Shown here in pieces: positions 19,157 to 28,990 of a DNA stretch of 64,000 nt. This stretch comes from Nitrosomonas sp. Lineage in GTDB: Bacteria > Pseudomonadota > Gammaproteobacteria > Burkholderiales > Nitrosomonadaceae. The translations under genes were made by a program, and so were the position numbers. The stretch is taken from the NCBI RefSeq assembly GCF_024282095.1, contig NZ_JAMWZS010000005.1, positions 1 to 64,000 on the forward strand, given 5' to 3'. The notes under the pieces were generated by a model, which was given only the letters and a program-made list of their open reading frames with translations, had not been told where the DNA came from and searched no databases. The first letter of the stretch is position 1. Every line of letters starts with the position of its first letter.

Positions 19157-20533
19157 TTAATGCTGAGGTTCCGGTTTTTCTTCGATATTTGAAGTTTGTG
19201 TAGCTGCAGCTTTCCCTTCCAATACCATGATGCGGGCTTCCAGTCTTGCCACCAACGCTCTTGTTTCAGGTGATTCAACCGGAGCTTGTGGTTTTATCGT
19301 AGCAGCGCGGGTTTCCAAAACTTCTATGCGTGTTTGTAATTGCTGTGGCAGATCTTCCGACTCAGGTCCTGCCAGGTGTGTAAATTCCACACTGTCTTCA
19401 TAAGGCTCACGTGTGGTACCGGTCGCTTTGATGATCGCACCTGCAGTCAGCCCCCCCACGATTGCTATGACGAGGGTAATGGCTATGCCGTTGAATTGCG
19501 CGATTGCAATGTCGGGGACAACCAAGAAAGCACTGAGACCTCCTAATAATCCGGGCATGCCGTGCAAATTGTGAACGCCGCAGGTATCAACGATTTTGAA
19601 TTTTGACTCTAATAGGGGTTGCAGGAAAACATAGCCCAGCACGGAAACTGTACCTGCCAACAAGCCTATACCAAATGCACCGGTTGGCGACACGACGTCA
19701 CACACGGAACCGATGGCTACCCCTCCGGCCAGTGCGGCATTGGCCATATCGACCATGGATGTCTTGCCATGATGCAACTTGGAACTGAGAAAATAAGTGG
19801 CAATGGTGGCACCTGATAACGCGAGTAATGTATTGGCTACAGTCTGTGGCATATTTTCCAAAGGAACCAATGCAGTGGCAAAGCTTGGCCAGAATAACCA
19901 AAGTACCATTGAACCCAGCATCGCGAAGCGATCAGAAGTGTGGTCCGATTCGATGGGCTTGCTGCGCTGATAGACTGTGGTCAGGACAATAGACATACTC
20001 AGTCCAAAATAGGCACCAAATGCATGGATGACGATTGAGCCGGCTGAATCTTTGAATCCGGTGGTATAGCCTATTGCATCATCAAGCACAATCCATTCGT
20101 TCAATAGATACAGCGGAACAACCAAGAGTGCTAGCAATGCATACTGGAAAACGCGTAAACGGCCCAGTACAGCGCCCATAGCAATTAATGATGTTGCTAC
20201 CGATAGCTCGGCAAACAGTAATGCATCAAGCGTATGCGGTGACAATTGATGACCGAAAATACCGTTTGCGCGTAACAGGATATAGAGTGGAAGTCCAACT
20301 GCAACGACCAAATAGGTGCCGGTTACCGCACCAAATCCATAACGACGAACAAATACCATCAGAAAACCGAACCCGACCAGCAACATGGCCAGGATATGGA
20401 TAATGTAATTATATTGCGCAACAATGCGTGCTTCACTCAAAGCCGGTGCAGCTTCGGCACTCACCCAACTACTGAAACTTAGGAGAAACAGGCTTATTGC
20501 TCCTTGCAATAACAAGCTAAAGCTTTTCTTCAT
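19157..20533 (-). CDS. Rh50-type ammonium/ammonia channel
   Basis: Rhesus-family member of the Amt/Rh channels, which conduct ammonia or ammonium through the inner membrane. The 458-residue protein starts with a cleavable signal (about 1-27), then has about eleven membrane helices. The pore twin histidines are at His170 (GSIVIHAFGAYFG) and His324 (VHNLHGMPGLLGG), both conserved. The Rh signature EWIVL and the AFGAYFG motif set it apart from AmtB. After the last helix a hydrophilic tail (about 385-458) includes heptad-like helices LQTRIEVLETRA and LVARLEARIMVLEGKA, probably a coiled coil. Rh proteins are rare in bacteria but well known in Nitrosomonas, where ammonia is the energy source. A MITE-like repeat lies about 75 bp upstream. 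Confidence 0.93.
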   Translation of the reverse strand: MKKSFSLLLQGAISLFLLSFSSWVSAEAAPALSEARIVAQYNYIIHILAMLLVGFGFLMVFVRRYGFGAVTGTYLVVAVGLPLYILLRANGIFGHQLSPHTLDALLFAELSVATSLIAMGAVLGRLRVFQYALLALLVVPLYLLNEWIVLDDAIGYTTGFKDSAGSIVIHAFGAYFGLSMSIVLTTVYQRSKPIESDHTSDRFAMLGSMVLWLFWPSFATALVPLENMPQTVANTLLALSGATIATYFLSSKLHHGKTSMVDMANAALAGGVAIGSVCDVVSPTGAFGIGLLAGTVSVLGYVFLQPLLESKFKIVDTCGVHNLHGMPGLLGGLSAFLVVPDIAIAQFNGIAITLVIAIVGGLTAGAIIKATGTTREPYEDSVEFTHLAGPESEDLPQQLQTRIEVLETRAATIKPQAPVESPETRALVARLEARIMVLEGKAAATQTSNIEEKPEPQH

Positions 20534-20605
20534 GTGATTCTTCCTTATTTTAGTGATGTTTCGGGTTATTCCTCGGTGAGATCCTGAGGAAGGAAATATA
20601 CCTAC

Positions 20606-20746
20606 CAGCCCGTTGAAAAACGATCTGCGCTGCTACGGTGTTAAAAACAGGCTCAAGAATGCGCATGCATCACGCATAAACTGCGTTTTATCGCCGTTTT
20701 TGGCCTGGTACCGGCTGCCTCGAAAAAGTTCTTCAACGGCCTGCTA
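20606..20746 (+). repeat. MITE-like repeat, copy 1
   Basis: A roughly 140-bp element whose ends are inverted copies of AGGCCGTTGAAAAAC (left end slightly changed, right end TTCAACGGCCTG). The inside contains GGTGTTAAAA, CGCATAAACTGCG and TGCCTGGTACCGGCTGCCTC, shared with copies 2 and 3. It has no coding capacity. It lies between the CNP1-like gene and the Rh50 gene, about 75 bp upstream of the Rh50 start. Confidence 0.85.
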
Positions 20747-20957
20747 CATGCAGGTTGTTTCCCCGACGAAGTGTGAGCTTTAATTACCATAAATACAATG
20801 GGGTTTAAGTAACTAATTATTGTTAATGCTTGCGTGCTGGAAAGAATAGCGATCCGTTATCATCCAAATTAATGGATATATATATTAAAAACAGATGGTT
20901 GTGGAATGATTGCGATGTCGGAGCAGACTGGTTGGCGCGGCGATACTGTATTTTGTG

Positions 20958-21476
20958 TCAGCGAATTATGCTGCGATGCATACCTGCTTGCAGAGCCTGA
21001 ATAGCTTCTTCAGTGTTGCTGACAATTTGTCGATGCGGACAGAAGATATTTTTTGCGAGTTCTCGCTGCGCATAAAATTGTCGGACAAAATCGAGTTTTT
21101 GCCATTCCGATGCGCGGGGTTGGATCCAGGTTTTGTTATCTCGTCCCAGTGCATATAATTTTCTTTCGCCGGTGGCGCAGCGAATACCTTCATAGCTGAC
21201 ATTCATAGCAGCTGCAGAGGATTTAATAACCAGAGTAAAGCGGATGACGCCATCTTCGCCTATCTTGATGGAAGTTGTATCAACCAAATATTGATTACTG
21301 GTGGCAGAACCGGCGTCGAATGCCAGCAGATTTTTTACGTCCGGGTAGGCGGGCAGTTGTGTCAGTTGCTCGATCCAGGGTTTATCACTTTCAAATTCAT
21401 CCTTGAATGGTTGCTTACCGGCACAAGCCGTCAGCAACGAAGTGCAAATCAGTGCAAGGAGTATGATTTGCTTCAT
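20958..21476 (-). CDS. CNP1-like lipoprotein
   Basis: A 172-residue lipoprotein with lipobox LLTAC (Cys18 lipidated). The body fits the CNP1-like family by its PWIEQLTQLPAYPDVKNLLAFD opening and the RCATGERKLYALGRDNKTW segment. The family has no known biochemical role. Its start overlaps the stop of the FeS/DUF3501 gene by four bases (ATGA), so translation is coupled. It is the last gene of the rubrerythrin operon. Confidence 0.8.
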   Translation of the reverse strand: MKQIILLALICTSLLTACAGKQPFKDEFESDKPWIEQLTQLPAYPDVKNLLAFDAGSATSNQYLVDTTSIKIGEDGVIRFTLVIKSSAAAMNVSYEGIRCATGERKLYALGRDNKTWIQPRASEWQKLDFVRQFYAQRELAKNIFCPHRQIVSNTEEAIQALQAGMHRSIIR

Positions 21477-23470
21477 GTGATGGATAAATCGTTCAATAAC
21501 GAGGTACGAATGTTGACATCAACGATATCAGTCGATGCCTGATACGCAGGATGATCGACACCCATACTGAGCGCGGCACCCTGATGCAATGACTGGATCA
21601 TTTCGGAGGTAAGCTCAAAGCGCAGGAAATGAACCGACGAAGTTTTTTCGCTGGTTTCCCGTTCCAGATCTTCATCAGCAATCGCGTAAACTGGTGCAAA
21701 TCCGGCAATTCTGACCCAGACCTTATCTTCGATGCCCACCATAGTGGCGAGTTTGGCTGCACGTATCGCCGGATCGGGGTATTCGATCATCATGGTGGTC
21801 TTCCAGTTGCTGCCATTGGGGATTAATGGAGTATAAGTTTCAAATTCATGAATAATTTCTTCTTCCTGAAATATACGTTCTACGTGCAACATCTCCTGAA
21901 TTTGGTAACGAATGGTTAGCGCATCTTCAAAGATCAGCGTGATGTTTTCTCCCAGAAAGATTTTGCGGTTTTTTTTATGCGTCATTACTTGAGCGCGGAA
22001 ATCCTTGCGTATTTTGGCATAGGCTTCCAGCGTCAACAGGCTGTCACGGGTCATTGGGGTCATGAGTTTTTCATCGCGTTGAATGGTATTGATAACGGGT
22101 GGATCAGAATCGACCGGCAGCTGGTGATCGGTATTGTCGGTATTGGTGCTATAGGCCATCCATAATAACGTGAGCGGGTGTAGCTTCTGCGCTTTACTTT
22201 CACCGATGCCTTGTTCGATATGCCGTGCGGCAATCGCACAATCCGAACTGATGTAATCCGGATTTGAAGCAGCCATTTGTTTGAAAACCGGGCGACCGAT
22301 TTTCATCGAGTCTGCGAAGTGTTCGCTTTTTACACCCCAGGTACCATCATGGCCTGAGCAACGCTCGACGACATTGATGGTGGTATCCGGTATAAGCTGC
22401 AAAATATCGCGGGTTTTCTTGCCAATATTTTGTACGCGTTGATGACAGGGGATATGATAAGCCACAGTGCCCAGTGATTTCTTGAAATTCGTTTTGAGTA
22501 AATTATCCTGGTTTCGTAACGACAAGTATTCAAACGGATCAAACATGGCGGCAGCAACAGCCTGAACCGATTCATCATCAGGAAACATGAGCGGCAATTC
22601 TTGTTTGTACATCAATGTGCAGGAAGGTACTGCGGAGAGAATGGCATAGCCTTCTTGCGCGAATTTCAGTAAATGGGGAATGTTTTTGTTTTTAAGTTTT
22701 TCCACCGTTTCCAAATCGCCCAGTTCCAGTTTCGGCATGCCGCAACAAGCCACTTTCTCTACCAGACAGGTTGGAATTTCGTTGTGTTCCAGTATCTTGA
22801 GTAAATCATGCCCGATGCCGGGTTCGTTATAATTAACGTAGCAAGTGGCATAAATGGCAACTTTTCCGGGCGTGCGTGCGCCATTGATGACTGCAAAAGT
22901 ATCGTTAGGATGCGCGCTGGAACGAAATTTATCCGCTGCATACTCGGGCAATTTTCTATCGGCATGAATTCCCAGCATGCTATCCATTAACTTGCGGGTA
23001 GCCGGTGTTTTGTTAATGGCATTGACTGTTTGAACTACCACTGGGATGGTTGCCAGCTTGCCCATCAAATCGGTGTTAGAGAGTAATTGGTCGCGAAAAC
23101 CGGCACCTTGGTTTTTATATTTAACTGCTTTGGCGCGCAGCATCAGATGCGGGAAATCAATATTCCATTCATGCGGAGGCACGTAAGGGCACTTGGTCAT
23201 GAAACACATGTCGCAGAGATAGCAGCGATCGACAACCTCTCCGAGCTGATTTTTATCGACACCATCGAGTTCGCCGGTGGCGCTTTCATCAATCAGATCA
23301 AACAAGCGCGGGAAAGCTGTGCACAGATTGACGCAACGCCGGCATCCGTGGCAAATATCGAAAACCCGTTCCATTTCCTGATTCAAACTGAGTTCGTTAT
23401 AGAAATCAGGATTCTTCCAGTCGATCGGGTGACGTTTGGGGGCTTCAAGACTGCCTTCACGAGTAGCCAT
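21473..23470 (-). CDS. FeS oxidoreductase (CCG domains) fused to DUF3501
   Basis: A 665-residue soluble protein. The N-terminus has two 4Fe-4S ferredoxin motifs, Cys40/43/46/50 (CHGCRRCVNLC) and Cys83/86/89/94 (CYLCDMCFMTKC). Residues about 200-440 carry two heterodisulfide-reductase-type cysteine-rich repeats (CCGMP and PCHQRVQ...RCSGHDG). Residues about 470-665 are the DUF3501 domain (EKLMTPMTRDSLLTLEAYAK, EEIIHEFETYTPLIPNG). In many proteobacteria these two are separate genes beside rubrerythrin; here they are fused. Rubrerythrin lies 115 bp upstream. An electron-transfer role in peroxide or oxidative stress handling is inferred from that neighbour. Confidence 0.88.
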   Translation of the reverse strand: MATREGSLEAPKRHPIDWKNPDFYNELSLNQEMERVFDICHGCRRCVNLCTAFPRLFDLIDESATGELDGVDKNQLGEVVDRCYLCDMCFMTKCPYVPPHEWNIDFPHLMLRAKAVKYKNQGAGFRDQLLSNTDLMGKLATIPVVVQTVNAINKTPATRKLMDSMLGIHADRKLPEYAADKFRSSAHPNDTFAVINGARTPGKVAIYATCYVNYNEPGIGHDLLKILEHNEIPTCLVEKVACCGMPKLELGDLETVEKLKNKNIPHLLKFAQEGYAILSAVPSCTLMYKQELPLMFPDDESVQAVAAAMFDPFEYLSLRNQDNLLKTNFKKSLGTVAYHIPCHQRVQNIGKKTRDILQLIPDTTINVVERCSGHDGTWGVKSEHFADSMKIGRPVFKQMAASNPDYISSDCAIAARHIEQGIGESKAQKLHPLTLLWMAYSTNTDNTDHQLPVDSDPPVINTIQRDEKLMTPMTRDSLLTLEAYAKIRKDFRAQVMTHKKNRKIFLGENITLIFEDALTIRYQIQEMLHVERIFQEEEIIHEFETYTPLIPNGSNWKTTMMIEYPDPAIRAAKLATMVGIEDKVWVRIAGFAPVYAIADEDLERETSEKTSSVHFLRFELTSEMIQSLHQGAALSMGVDHPAYQASTDIVDVNIRTSLLNDLSIT

Positions 23471-23585
23471 AGATGAATATCATTGTGTCAGAAATTGTTG
23501 AACCAAACTGGGATTTAACCGAATGACACGATGCCATGGATAAACCCCAGTGCTGCTAAGTACGACGATCTTGCTGTGTGACGGA

Positions 23586-24005
23586 CTAATCGGCCAAGCT
23601 ATCCAATGCGCGTTGGAAGCGGTTGGCATGAGAACGTTCAGCCTTGGCCAGCGTTTCAAACCAATCAGCAATTTCATCAAATCCTTCATCGCGTGCTATT
23701 CGTGCCATGCCTGGATACATATCAGTATATTCGTGCGTTTCACCCGCGATAGCTGTTTTCAGGTTGTCACGGGAAGCGCCGAAAGGCATACCGGTTGCCG
23801 GGTCGCCGCAGTTTTCCAGATATTCCAGATGACCGTGCGCGTGGCCGGTTTCGCCTTCAGCGGTGGAGCGGAATACAGCGGCTACATCATTTTGCCCTTC
23901 CACGTCGGCTTTAGCTGCAAAATATAAATAACGGCGATTGGCTTGAGATTCACCGGCAAAAGCGGCTTTCAAATTTCCTTCGGTTTTAGATCCTTTGAGT
24001 TCCAT
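23586..24005 (-). CDS. Rubrerythrin-type diiron protein
   Basis: A 139-residue four-helix ferritin-like protein with the two diiron-site motifs [15 protein letters not shown] and [16 protein letters not shown] plus the repeated ExxH pattern (AERSHANRF). It lacks the C-terminal rubredoxin domain, so it is the short 'erythrin' form and needs a separate electron donor. The adjacent FeS oxidoreductase, next in the operon, is a plausible donor (inference). Peroxide reduction is the known family activity. An AAGGAGAAAATT site precedes the ATG, and a MITE copy begins about 45 bp upstream of the start. Confidence 0.9.
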   Translation of the reverse strand: MELKGSKTEGNLKAAFAGESQANRRYLYFAAKADVEGQNDVAAVFRSTAEGETGHAHGHLEYLENCGDPATGMPFGASRDNLKTAIAGETHEYTDMYPGMARIARDEGFDEIADWFETLAKAERSHANRFQRALDSLAD

Positions 24006-24050
24006 AATTTTCTCCTTTTTAATTGTACGAGCTTAACTATATTTATTATT

Positions 24051-24193
24051 AGCAAGCCGTTGAAAAACTATCTGCGTTGCCGCTACGGTGTTAAAACAGG
24101 CTCAAAATGCTCATTTATACGCATAAACTGCGCTTTTTCACCTGCTCTTGCCTGGTACCGGCTGCCTCGAAAACGTTTTTCAACGGCCTGTTA
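24051..24193 (+). repeat. MITE-like repeat, copy 2
   Basis: Same element as copies 1 and 3, with ends AAGCCGTTGAAAAAC and TTTTTCAACGGCCTGTTA. Internal landmarks match (GGTGTTAAAACAGGCTCAA, CGCATAAACTGCG, TGCCTGGTACCGGCTGCCTC). Same orientation as copy 1. Just upstream of the rubrerythrin start. Confidence 0.85.
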
Positions 24194-24507
24194 GTCACAC
24201 AAAAAACAATTTTGATTAGCTGAGAAACGCAGACATGAAGTGATGAGTGTGCATCTTGCCAACGTTAGCTTCAGTGTAATCAGAGCATGGCGAGTGCGTA
24301 AAAATACAAAGTTTAGTGCGTGCGAAGAGACTATCGAAGGGCTTATGGATTGTCAACTATTAGCGTTGTTTCGATGTGTTTTACCGTAGAGAGATGGCGA
24401 AGAAATTGTGCTTGATACGCAAATTATTTGAGACAGAATGGTATCGTATGATGTAATTGGTTATCTTGTTAGGGTTTTTATTAAATAATTTATAGGGTAT
24501 TGCACGG
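24194..24507. other. Intergenic region without recognisable gene
   Basis: About 310 bp. I see no open frame of substance, no tRNA and no clear promoter. A short GGGT-type ribosome-binding site lies before the gene at 24508. Confidence 0.5.
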
Positions 24508-24789
24508 ATGCAACCCACCGTAATCATCGATCAACATCGCCATACGGCAATAATCGTTGCAGCACAAGGCAAAAATTTGCTTATTATCAAATTAGGCAAG
24601 GGGAAACTGACAGTCACCCCACTGTCTCCGGAAAAAATTAAGATTCAGGGCTATACGACCAGTGATTATTCACCGAAACTTGCGGCACAGTCTTATTTGC
24701 AGCACGGAGCAGGCGTGAGCGAGAGAGCCAAAAAATATCTTGAAAAGATTGCCTGTGGAGAATATTCCAATAGTTTGATATTTACTTAA
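24508..24789 (+). CDS. Small soluble protein of unknown function
   Basis: A 93-residue protein without signal or membrane segments. It has a beta-rich N-terminal half (TVIIDQHRHTAIIVAAQGKN, LLIIKLGKGKLTVTPLSPEK) and a helical C-terminus (SPKLAAQSYLQHGAG, SERAKKYLEKIA). I recognise no family. Codon pattern and a fair ribosome-binding site support it as real. No neighbour suggests a role. Confidence 0.55.
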   Translation: MQPTVIIDQHRHTAIIVAAQGKNLLIIKLGKGKLTVTPLSPEKIKIQGYTTSDYSPKLAAQSYLQHGAGVSERAKKYLEKIACGEYSNSLIFT

Positions 24790-25222
24790 ATCTTGTTGGA
24801 TTATATTTGCTGTTGTTTATAGTCCGCGTAGTCACATGGTTACAAAGCATGCTTGACTAAACATCTACCCCTACGTATATTGGTCTTGCAGAAGGGATTG
24901 TTTTTCATGCAATTCTTTTGTTTTTCCAAAGAAAACCATGACACAACAGAATTCAAGTCCTATGATATTAGGCGTATAAAGCCAGAGTATTTTTAGATAT
25001 TTCAGTTTACTTCGTACTGCCAATTACACGATACAATGAAGCTGTTACTAGTGAGCGGCGGCCTATTTTTCCGAAAAGGATACCTGCGAATTCCATCCTA
25101 GTTACGTCCAGGATCCCGGCAACAATGCAGAATGAAACCAGGATGGCTGTAAGAGAGGGATCCGGGTAATTCAAGGAAACACTTAGATGCTTTCGTTACC
25201 CGAACTTCATGTCTAATGCCTC
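24790..25222. other. Intergenic region without recognisable gene
   Basis: About 430 bp between the small unknown gene and the GT25 gene. No credible coding frame, RNA gene or repeat was seen. It may hold the promoter of the glycosyltransferase. Confidence 0.45.
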
Positions 25223-26077
25223 ATGATGAGAAATTCTAATTTATATAAAAAGTATGTTCGCCCGCATCGTGGTTCTAGGACCGGGCCATGGCGATTGCTT
25301 TTTGGTACCAAGAGAGCGTTGCAATCGGTGTTTTCAGCCGGGTTGCTAGCATTGGATCGCTTGCGTTTTGCTTTGGGGCGAGATGACATCAAATTGTTAT
25401 ATGCGCAGACCGATTCGATTAACTTCGACATCACTTGCATTAATCTGCTTCGCAGGCCGGACAAGAGACAGTTTATTGAGAAGCAACTTGACGGAGCGGG
25501 TTTTAATTTTAAAATTTTTCCTGCAATCGATGGATTGGAAATTGATACCGATCAATTGATAAAGGATGGCATATTAGCACCTGATAATTTTTGTCCGGCC
25601 ACAGGTATACCGCTGATTCCAGCGCAGATAGGCGCATATCTTTCTCACTACGAATTGTGGAAAGCAACGCTCAACTCACCCAATAAAGTATCGCTCATTC
25701 TGGAGGATGATGCCTTATTGGTCTGTGATAAGCCGACGCTGGAAGAGTTTGTGCGTCATATCCCGGCAGATACCGATTTGTTTTTTATAAACCGTAGAAA
25801 AAATAAAATAAAGCATATTAGTTTGCATGCATCGAAATTTGCATGTGATTTTTGGGGACTGACTGCTTATTTTCTGACCAAACAAGGCGCGGAGAAGCTC
25901 ATAAACTTAGCGCTACCCATTTATACAAGCGCTGATGAATCAATTAGTGAGCTAAACAAAAGCGGCATGATCAACTGCTATTGTTCACGGCAGGAACTGG
26001 TAGTGGAATGCAGCAACTCCAAAGATGCGCAGAACTTTCGTTTTGCCAGCGATATTATCGATCGAACGGGAGAATGA
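25223..26077 (+). CDS. Glycosyltransferase family 25 (LPS biosynthesis)
   Basis: A 284-residue cytoplasmic enzyme. After an approximately 65-residue N-terminal extension comes the GT25 pattern: ITCINLLRRPDKRQFIEKQL at the nucleotide-sugar end, IPAQIGAYLSHYELWKATL, and the DxD-containing SLILEDDALLV. GT25 enzymes add galactose or related sugars to lipooligosaccharide. Two adjacent ATG codons (25223, 25226) are both possible starts. The acceptor cannot be predicted. It is a single gene opposed by the downstream GGDEF/EAL gene. Confidence 0.87.
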   Translation: MMRNSNLYKKYVRPHRGSRTGPWRLLFGTKRALQSVFSAGLLALDRLRFALGRDDIKLLYAQTDSINFDITCINLLRRPDKRQFIEKQLDGAGFNFKIFPAIDGLEIDTDQLIKDGILAPDNFCPATGIPLIPAQIGAYLSHYELWKATLNSPNKVSLILEDDALLVCDKPTLEEFVRHIPADTDLFFINRRKNKIKHISLHASKFACDFWGLTAYFLTKQGAEKLINLALPIYTSADESISELNKSGMINCYCSRQELVVECSNSKDAQNFRFASDIIDRTGE

Positions 26078-26119
26078 TTTCCGAGGATTTGCCAGTGCTG
26101 TAGAAGTGATAGGGAATGT

Positions 26120-28618
26120 TCATTTTTCGGCTGCCTTTAAAGGTTTGGCAGACTCTGATCGAAACAGATAAGGCGTGGCGAGTTCGTATCCCTGAACATA
26201 GTCGACACCGATTTCTTCAAGTAACTTTAATGTTTCCGCATTTTCAACCCATTCAGCGATTGTTTTCAATCCCATCACGTGCCCAATGTGATTAATGGAC
26301 TCGACCATCGCCCGGTCAACTGGATCGCTGAGTATGCCTTTAACCAGCTGCCCGTCAATTTTGAGGTAATCCAGCGGAATATTCTTCAAATAACCGAATG
26401 ACGATAAGCCGCTACCGAAATCATCCATCGAGAAATGACAACCCAGTGCTTTAAGGGTCGAGATGAATTTCATGACATGTTGTAGATCCGCCAGTGCAAC
26501 ATTTTCGGTAATTTCAAAACAAATGCTGGATGGATCGCTGTTGTGGATCTTCAGATTCTCTACTACAAAATCAAGAAAATCTTCGTTTCCCAATGCATGC
26601 GCTGATAGATTGATCGCGTACATATTTTTGGACCGGCGCTGCGAACGAGTTTTGAGTAGCTTAAGTGATTCCTCGATTACCCAACGGTCAATCGCCAGCA
26701 TTTGATCATATCGTTCGGCAGAGGGGAGAAATGAACCGGGAAAGATCAATTGATTGTGCTCACCTCGTAGCCGCAGCAGAAATTCACCGTGTTCTTCAAG
26801 CTCATTCTTATTGGAAATGGCGATGATCGGTTGAAAATATAAACATAGCCGCTGATTTGCGATAGCTTTTTGCAGGCGTGGTAACCATTGCATTTCGCCG
26901 GATCTTTTTTGCAACACATTATCATCGGATTGATAAATATGAACTCGGTTCCGCCCTCGATCCTTGGCAGCGAAACAAGCGCTATCCGCTGCACTCAATG
27001 CGCTCACTAGGCCTTCATTATTATGGGTAATCGGGAACAATCCGATACTGACGCCAATTGTGAAAGTTTTATCCTGCCACTGAAAGCGGAAGTTTTGCAC
27101 TAATTCACGCAGTGCATTGGCAACTTGTACCGCTTCATTTTTCGGGCAATGCTCCAAAATGATTCCGAACTCATCACCCCCTAGTCGTGCCAGAGTGTCG
27201 CGCGCGCGCAGCTTGGAATGTAACAGTGCCGTTACCTGACGCAGCAATTCATCACCTGCGTTGTGTCCACAGGTATCATTGATGACTTTAAACTGATCCA
27301 GGTCGAGATATAACAGTGCGTGGATATCGTGTTTACGAGTCGATGTTAGAATTTTGTTGAGGCGATTTTCAAATTCATCGCGATTTAACAAGCCGGTTAA
27401 GGAATCATGTGCTGCTTGATAAGCAAGTTTTTGCGTCAATTTGCGTTGTTCCGTGACATCCCGAAAAGTCAATACAGCACCGATCACGTCTTTCTTATGA
27501 TTTAAAATCGGCGCTACGGAATAATCGATAATGCACTCCTGTTTATCTTTTTGGACCAGTAGGCATTCTTGGTTTCTACCGGATTTGTCGGATTTATTCA
27601 GGCAATCCGTGAGTGGGTTTTCGATCAACACCTGTGTCGTCACATCTTTAATACGAAAAATATCCTGTAACGAAGCACCATGTGCATCGCTATTACGCCA
27701 GCCGGTAAATAATTCCGCAATTGGATTCAGATAAGTGATCTTTCCTAAAGAATCGGTAGTGATGACTGCGTCACCAATACTGGCCAATGTGACCTGAAAG
27801 AGTTCTTTTTCCTGATGCAGGATTTCATTGGATAAGGCAAGTGCTTCAGTGCGCTCAGCCACGCGTTGTTCCAGCTGTTCCTTGGCGTCTTGCAAGGCTT
27901 TCTGTGTAAGATCCTTTTCCGCGATTTGTGTTTGCAATTCCTGATTCATCGCATTCAGATAATCTTTGGCCCGGAGTAAGCGGTTTAATAGATCGAAATT
28001 ATCAAATCGAAATTTAAGGGCATCGATAATGGTGTAGTGCAGTTGACGCGAAATCTTGCCTATCAGGATAATAAAAAGTAGATACGTGCATGCTATTGCA
28101 ATATAGGTATCACTTTCATGGGTGACTACTTGGTAGAGATAAGGAAAAATAACGGGTACTGAGAAAACCAGAAAAGCATTTTTGTACGATGATAAGGTAG
28201 ACATCGCTCCCGCGATCATGCCGCCAAGCAGGAAGGCCAGGAATAATTGGTGAACCGCGCTGTCTTCAACAAAAAAAATGCCTCCCGCTATACTCCAGAC
28301 TACGCTCGAAAGAAATACACCTAATACAAAGAGGCGGCCCCAAGCGGCTGACTCGGCTACCGAAGGATTTTTTCGAAAATATGCCCTGACGAGCAGGAAT
28401 CTGACAAAAGTAAGTAGACAGACCGTTGTTAACCACCCCAGAAGCCAGCTCTTGGGAACATAATCCCAAAAAACCAAGACGAGCGCCAACGCGATGAAGA
28501 GCGTACCAAGAAAAGCAGATGTAGCTTGTTGGTGAAGCAGCTTTATCTGTTCTGCAAGCAGGGCGGCAGAGTAATTGGATTGCTGAAACTGAGAATCTTC
28601 GTTATGGTTGTCCAACAT
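26120..28618 (-). CDS. Membrane PAS-GGDEF-EAL protein (c-di-GMP turnover)
   Basis: About 832 residues from the start chosen. Order: an N-terminal region of six or seven membrane helices (about 20-215), a coiled-coil linker (LTQKALQDAKEQLEQRVAER), a PAS domain (about 280-400, GKITYLNPIAELFTGW), a GGDEF domain with the intact active site (LARLGGDEFGIIL), and an EAL domain with DDFGSGLSSFGYLK intact and the name motif read as EFLLRL instead of EALLR. Diguanylate cyclase activity is likely; the phosphodiesterase half keeps the DDFG metal site. The ATG at 28618 follows AAGGGA; the ATG at 28642 lacks a ribosome-binding site. It is a possible source of the signal read by the riboswitch at 13.5 kb (inference). 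Confidence 0.9.
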   Translation of the reverse strand: MLDNHNEDSQFQQSNYSAALLAEQIKLLHQQATSAFLGTLFIALALVLVFWDYVPKSWLLGWLTTVCLLTFVRFLLVRAYFRKNPSVAESAAWGRLFVLGVFLSSVVWSIAGGIFFVEDSAVHQLFLAFLLGGMIAGAMSTLSSYKNAFLVFSVPVIFPYLYQVVTHESDTYIAIACTYLLFIILIGKISRQLHYTIIDALKFRFDNFDLLNRLLRAKDYLNAMNQELQTQIAEKDLTQKALQDAKEQLEQRVAERTEALALSNEILHQEKELFQVTLASIGDAVITTDSLGKITYLNPIAELFTGWRNSDAHGASLQDIFRIKDVTTQVLIENPLTDCLNKSDKSGRNQECLLVQKDKQECIIDYSVAPILNHKKDVIGAVLTFRDVTEQRKLTQKLAYQAAHDSLTGLLNRDEFENRLNKILTSTRKHDIHALLYLDLDQFKVINDTCGHNAGDELLRQVTALLHSKLRARDTLARLGGDEFGIILEHCPKNEAVQVANALRELVQNFRFQWQDKTFTIGVSIGLFPITHNNEGLVSALSAADSACFAAKDRGRNRVHIYQSDDNVLQKRSGEMQWLPRLQKAIANQRLCLYFQPIIAISNKNELEEHGEFLLRLRGEHNQLIFPGSFLPSAERYDQMLAIDRWVIEESLKLLKTRSQRRSKNMYAINLSAHALGNEDFLDFVVENLKIHNSDPSSICFEITENVALADLQHVMKFISTLKALGCHFSMDDFGSGLSSFGYLKNIPLDYLKIDGQLVKGILSDPVDRAMVESINHIGHVMGLKTIAEWVENAETLKLLEEIGVDYVQGYELATPYLFRSESAKPLKAAEK

Positions 28619-28990
28619 TGATCCCTTGTAATCATTTTTCATTGTTGGTTGGTGATATAAATTGTACGCATTTTGCTGATCAATTTCCTATTAATCCGCG
28701 CAATTAATAAGGAATTAATTGAAATGAAAACAGGCTTAATCTAAATTAGGCGAATTGAGTTGTTAAGAAGTATAGCCATAATCAAATTAAGCCGCTCTCG
28801 CGAAATAGGTTGATTTTATACTTCTGATTGTCGGATATGTCTTATTGACAATAGGAAAATTATACCCAAGAATTCCAAGCAATGACACAGCCGATCAGAT
28901 GATCAGCGATCTTAAGAAAGTCGTTGTGCGGTCATGCTGATTGTTTCGCATGATGACGAGTAGAAAAACTACGGGGAGTAAAATCTCAAA

